A model generated the notes under the pieces. The model was not told where the DNA came from and searched no databases. It saw only the letters and a list, made by a program, of their open reading frames with translations. Below are positions 7,535-9,591 of a stretch of 9,591 bases of DNA, piece after piece. The stretch lies in NCBI GenBank assembly GCA_030600745.1, contig JAUVLL010000093.1:1-9591 (forward strand). The letters run 5' to 3'. Origin of the DNA: Spirochaetaceae bacterium (GTDB lineage: Bacteria; Spirochaetota; Spirochaetia; B11-G9). A program made the translations under genes and the position numbers. Position 1 is the stretch's first letter. Each line of letters begins with the position of its first letter.

Positions 7535-9330
7535 TTTGCCCTCTCAAGAATCATCTGCCCTTCTTTCAACCACTCAGAAGAGGGAAAATTAATCTCCAGA
7601 AGATTTACCATCTTTACAGCAGTTTGTCTGTCACCTGCAGCAATTGCCATTTCAGCTGCCCTCAGCATTGATACTGCCATAAGATCTCTGTTCTCAGGAT
7701 AAATTGTTGCGGCGTCAATAAAAGATTTTGCTGCATTTGCATAATCCTTCTTCAGAAAATAGTAATCACCAAGATAATATACCGCCTTTGAGGCAGAAGC
7801 CGGATATTTATCTCTTAAAGAAGCAACTGTACTAAGCAATTCAAAAGCTTTATCTTCTCTACTATTAAGTTTGTAGAGATAAATTCTGGCCAATTCAATA
7901 TAGGCTTCTCTTGATTCTTCGGTACCCGTCCCTTTCTCTTCAATTAACACACGAAGTTCTGCTTCCGACTCATCCACTCCACTTAGAAGAAGATTAAGTT
8001 TTTTTATCTGGCTACGGGCATCTGCCGCATAATCTGACTCAGAATAATTTGTTAATAAATCACTATAAAATGTCAGAGCTTTTCGATATTCTCCCTCTCC
8101 GGCATAGGTCAAAGCAATTTTTTGAATTGCATTGGGTCTAAAACTACTGTCAGGATAACCATCCAGTAACTTCTCCAATAAAAGGATTTCACCATACATT
8201 TCCCCCATTTTTTCTGAAGCCTCTGCACCCCAGTAAAGGGAAACGTCGCCAAGCACTCCTTTCGGGAATTTCAGTCGGTGAAAATAAAAGGCATTACGGG
8301 CTTCCCCGTACATACCAAGCAGAAGATACAACTCTCCAACTTTGAACAAACTCTCCTCTGCCAAAGAACTGGTTCTATAACGATTGTACAACTTTTCATA
8401 AACAGAAACGGCAAGCTTATACTCTCCAAGCTCCTCCATTATCTGCCCATGTTCAAATACAGCATCATCAGCATACAGGTCATAAGGATACTCTGTATAG
8501 ATATTCCGGAAAATAAGTTCAGCTTCATTTACGTTCCCTGCTGCATATACCGACTTCCCATAAAAAAACAATCCTTTAACTTTATCTCTTGTGGAAGCTA
8601 CGCTACTAAAATCTGCAAAATATTTTGACGCCATGGAATAATCACCCATAAGATAGCAGGACCATCCTGCAAAATACAGGGCATCCTTAAATACTCTGCT
8701 ATCAGAGTATTCATCTGCAACAAGCTTAAACCATCGGGATGATTCTTCGTAATCAGATAATTTATAAAAAGCCCATCCCCGGTAATAGGCAATATAAGGG
8801 GAAATACTATCAAGCCCGGCTTTCCCTGTAATATCTTTGCTTATATATGAGAGCTTATCCAATCCCTCCCTATACCTGCTCTCAGCAATATCTGCAAGAC
8901 CGGCAATATATTCTATAAGCAATACAAATTGATTTTTATTATCTGTCAGAGATCTGTTTATCAACTTTTGGTAAGTTCCGGAAACAGCAGTATAATCACG
9001 CAAATTAAACTGCAGTTTAATTATTTCAAACCATATTTCAGTATTACTATTGTCAAATGGCAGGTACTCTTTGAACATTGCCAGTGCACTGGAATTATCT
9101 CCCAGCTTAATAAATACTCTGGCACTTAAAAGAATAAAATCTGTTGTATAGGATCCACCGGTTCCATTGGCAAGGACAGAATCAATTACCGACTTGCTCT
9201 CAGGGAATTGTCCTGATCGATATAAACTGTAGGCATACATCCATGCTGCACTGCTGTAATAATCTGAATTTGGAAAAGTAAAAATAAATTCCTTTAGATA
9301 TTCTTCCGCAGCTTTCCATCGGCCCGCCAT
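7531..9330 (-). CDS. TPR-repeat protein, N-terminus lost at the junction
   Basis: About 600 residues are visible, almost entirely tetratricopeptide-like helix pairs. Clear units (numbered from a TTG at 9351) lie at about 187-210, 224-250, 260-288, 296-325, 333-362, 370-398, 405-436, 523-552 and 560-590, with the usual small/aromatic pattern (such as YYRGWAFYKLSDYEESSRWF) and a Pro near the helix end (FP, YP). The repeats resemble those of the periplasmic YfiO/BamD and YbgF/CpoB proteins, so a scaffold in the periplasm is likely. The frame formally extends to the TTG at 9351, but those last codons lie in high-GC foreign sequence. The native start and probable signal peptide or lipobox are therefore missing, and the true 5' boundary is uncertain by about 20 bases. 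The TGA stop overlaps the barrel ATG, which ties it to the ExbBD-TonB cassette. Confidence 0.82.
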   Translation of the reverse strand: MAGRWKAAEEYLKEFIFTFPNSDYYSSAAWMYAYSLYRSGQFPESKSVIDSVLANGTGGSYTTDFILLSARVFIKLGDNSSALAMFKEYLPFDNSNTEIWFEIIKLQFNLRDYTAVSGTYQKLINRSLTDNKNQFVLLIEYIAGLADIAESRYREGLDKLSYISKDITGKAGLDSISPYIAYYRGWAFYKLSDYEESSRWFKLVADEYSDSRVFKDALYFAGWSCYLMGDYSMASKYFADFSSVASTRDKVKGLFFYGKSVYAAGNVNEAELIFRNIYTEYPYDLYADDAVFEHGQIMEELGEYKLAVSVYEKLYNRYRTSSLAEESLFKVGELYLLLGMYGEARNAFYFHRLKFPKGVLGDVSLYWGAEASEKMGEMYGEILLLEKLLDGYPDSSFRPNAIQKIALTYAGEGEYRKALTFYSDLLTNYSESDYAADARSQIKKLNLLLSGVDESEAELRVLIEEKGTGTEESREAYIELARIYLYKLNSREDKAFELLSTVASLRDKYPASASKAVYYLGDYYFLKKDYANAAKSFIDAATIYPENRDLMAVSMLRAAEMAIAAGDRQTAVKMVNLLEINFPSSEWLKEGQMILERAK

Positions 9331-9342
9331 CGCGCCGTTAGA
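9318..9342. other. Composition and gene junction (probable chimeric join)
   Basis: Left of this point GC is about 35% (counted 42 of 120 over 9181-9300). Right of it GC is about 69% (counted 172 of 251 over 9341-9591). The minus-strand TPR gene loses its 5' end here, and a plus-strand frame of a different type begins here without a start codon. No direct or inverted repeats, transposase or tRNA gene mark the point. I interpret it as an assembly or cloning chimera; a natural recombination cannot be excluded from sequence alone. The exact base cannot be fixed. Confidence 0.75.
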
Positions 9343-9591
9343 AGCGGTCAACGAGGGCGGCAGTTACAGTTTCGCGTTGGGCGATCTGGTGGCGGGGGAG
9401 GAGCCGGCATTGCTGCTGGAACTGCTCGCGCCGCCGCGTCCGGCGGGGATCTACCGGCTGACCCAGGCTCTGCTGGCATGTGACGATCCGGCCGGCGGTA
9501 CGGCCGGCCTCAAGACGCGGGCCGATGTCGTGGTCGAATACCCGTCTGACCCGGCGCGGGTGGTGCAGCAGTCGCCTCAAGTGATGCGCAT
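9329..9591 (+). CDS. Fragment of a VWA-domain-like protein from a high-GC organism (partial at both ends)
   Basis: The plus-strand frame with codons at 9329, 9332 and so on stays open to the window edge, about 87 codons. It reads plausibly as protein: VNEGGSYSFALGDLVAGEEP, then LLLELLAPPRPAGIYRL, ADVVVEYPSDPARV and QQSPQVMR. Third codon positions are strongly G/C, as in real high-GC genes. The phrases resemble the region after the von Willebrand factor A domain in bacterial VWA proteins, where a beta-rich segment (LGDL...GEE...LLEL) precedes helices starting near PQVM. I recall such proteins from Chloroflexota-type genomes, but this is from memory and not a search. Neither a start nor a stop is present. 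Composition and strand differ completely from the spirochaete genes, so it does not belong to the operon. Confidence 0.55.
   Translation, partial: MAPLEAVNEGGSYSFALGDLVAGEEPALLLELLAPPRPAGIYRLTQALLACDDPAGGTAGLKTRADVVVEYPSDPARVVQQSPQVMR

Noticed and set aside
8278..8628. Plus-strand open frame of 116 codons within the TPR gene
   Set aside because: It is fully antisense to clear TPR repeats and has no recognisable domain or start signal.
9331..9351. TTG at 9351 as the genuine start of the TPR gene
   Set aside because: The TTG lies in the high-GC foreign segment, and the resulting protein would start in mid-repeat without any signal peptide although its partners are envelope proteins.
9338..9580. 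Open minus-strand frame of 80 codons, Arg-rich, in the high-GC tail
   Set aside because: It is antisense to the plus-strand VWA-like frame, which has far more natural protein composition; high-GC DNA keeps opposite frames open by chance.

Overview
The window reads as a piece of a low-GC spirochaete chromosome, with about 260 bases of unrelated high-GC DNA attached at the right end. The spirochaete assignment rests mainly on the gene filling the left third. It encodes a membrane-anchored coiled-coil protein of more than 1,095 residues with a C-terminal helix-turn-helix, the architecture of the SpiroCoCo family, which I know only from spirochaetes. The envelope-energising genes next to it fit a two-membrane bacterium.

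All native genes lie on the minus strand and are read from right to left. The order is: a large TPR-repeat protein (7531 to about 9330, missing its N-terminus), a predicted outer-membrane beta-barrel protein (5975-7534), ExbB (5314-5922), ExbD (4904-5314), a TonB-like protein (3999-4907), a HAD-family phosphatase (3333-3992) and the SpiroCoCo protein (3286 to beyond position 1). Stop and start codons overlap at three junctions: ATGA between TPR and barrel, TAATG between ExbB and ExbD, and TTGA between ExbD and TonB. The TonB-HAD gap is 6 bases. This is strong evidence for one co-translated operon. A consensus-like promoter just before the SpiroCoCo gene may give that gene its own transcription.

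The TPR, barrel, ExbB, ExbD and TonB genes look like a self-contained trans-envelope machine. ExbB/ExbD form the proton-driven inner-membrane motor, the TonB protein is the periplasmic transducer, the barrel is a candidate outer-membrane client, and the TPR protein is a periplasmic or outer-membrane scaffold. The barrel is not a standard TonB-dependent receptor. It shows no recognisable plug domain, and a highly acidic, proline-containing N-terminal segment precedes the barrel. I regard this cassette as the most interesting biology here.

At about 9320-9340 the composition jumps from roughly 35% to about 69% GC. The reading frame changes to a plus-strand fragment resembling the C-terminal part of a von Willebrand factor A (VWA) domain protein from a different, high-GC organism. 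Both genes meeting at the junction have lost their 5' parts at the same point, and no mobile-element signature is visible. A chimeric assembly join is the simplest explanation. No RNA genes, CRISPR arrays, insertion sequences or convincing terminators were seen.
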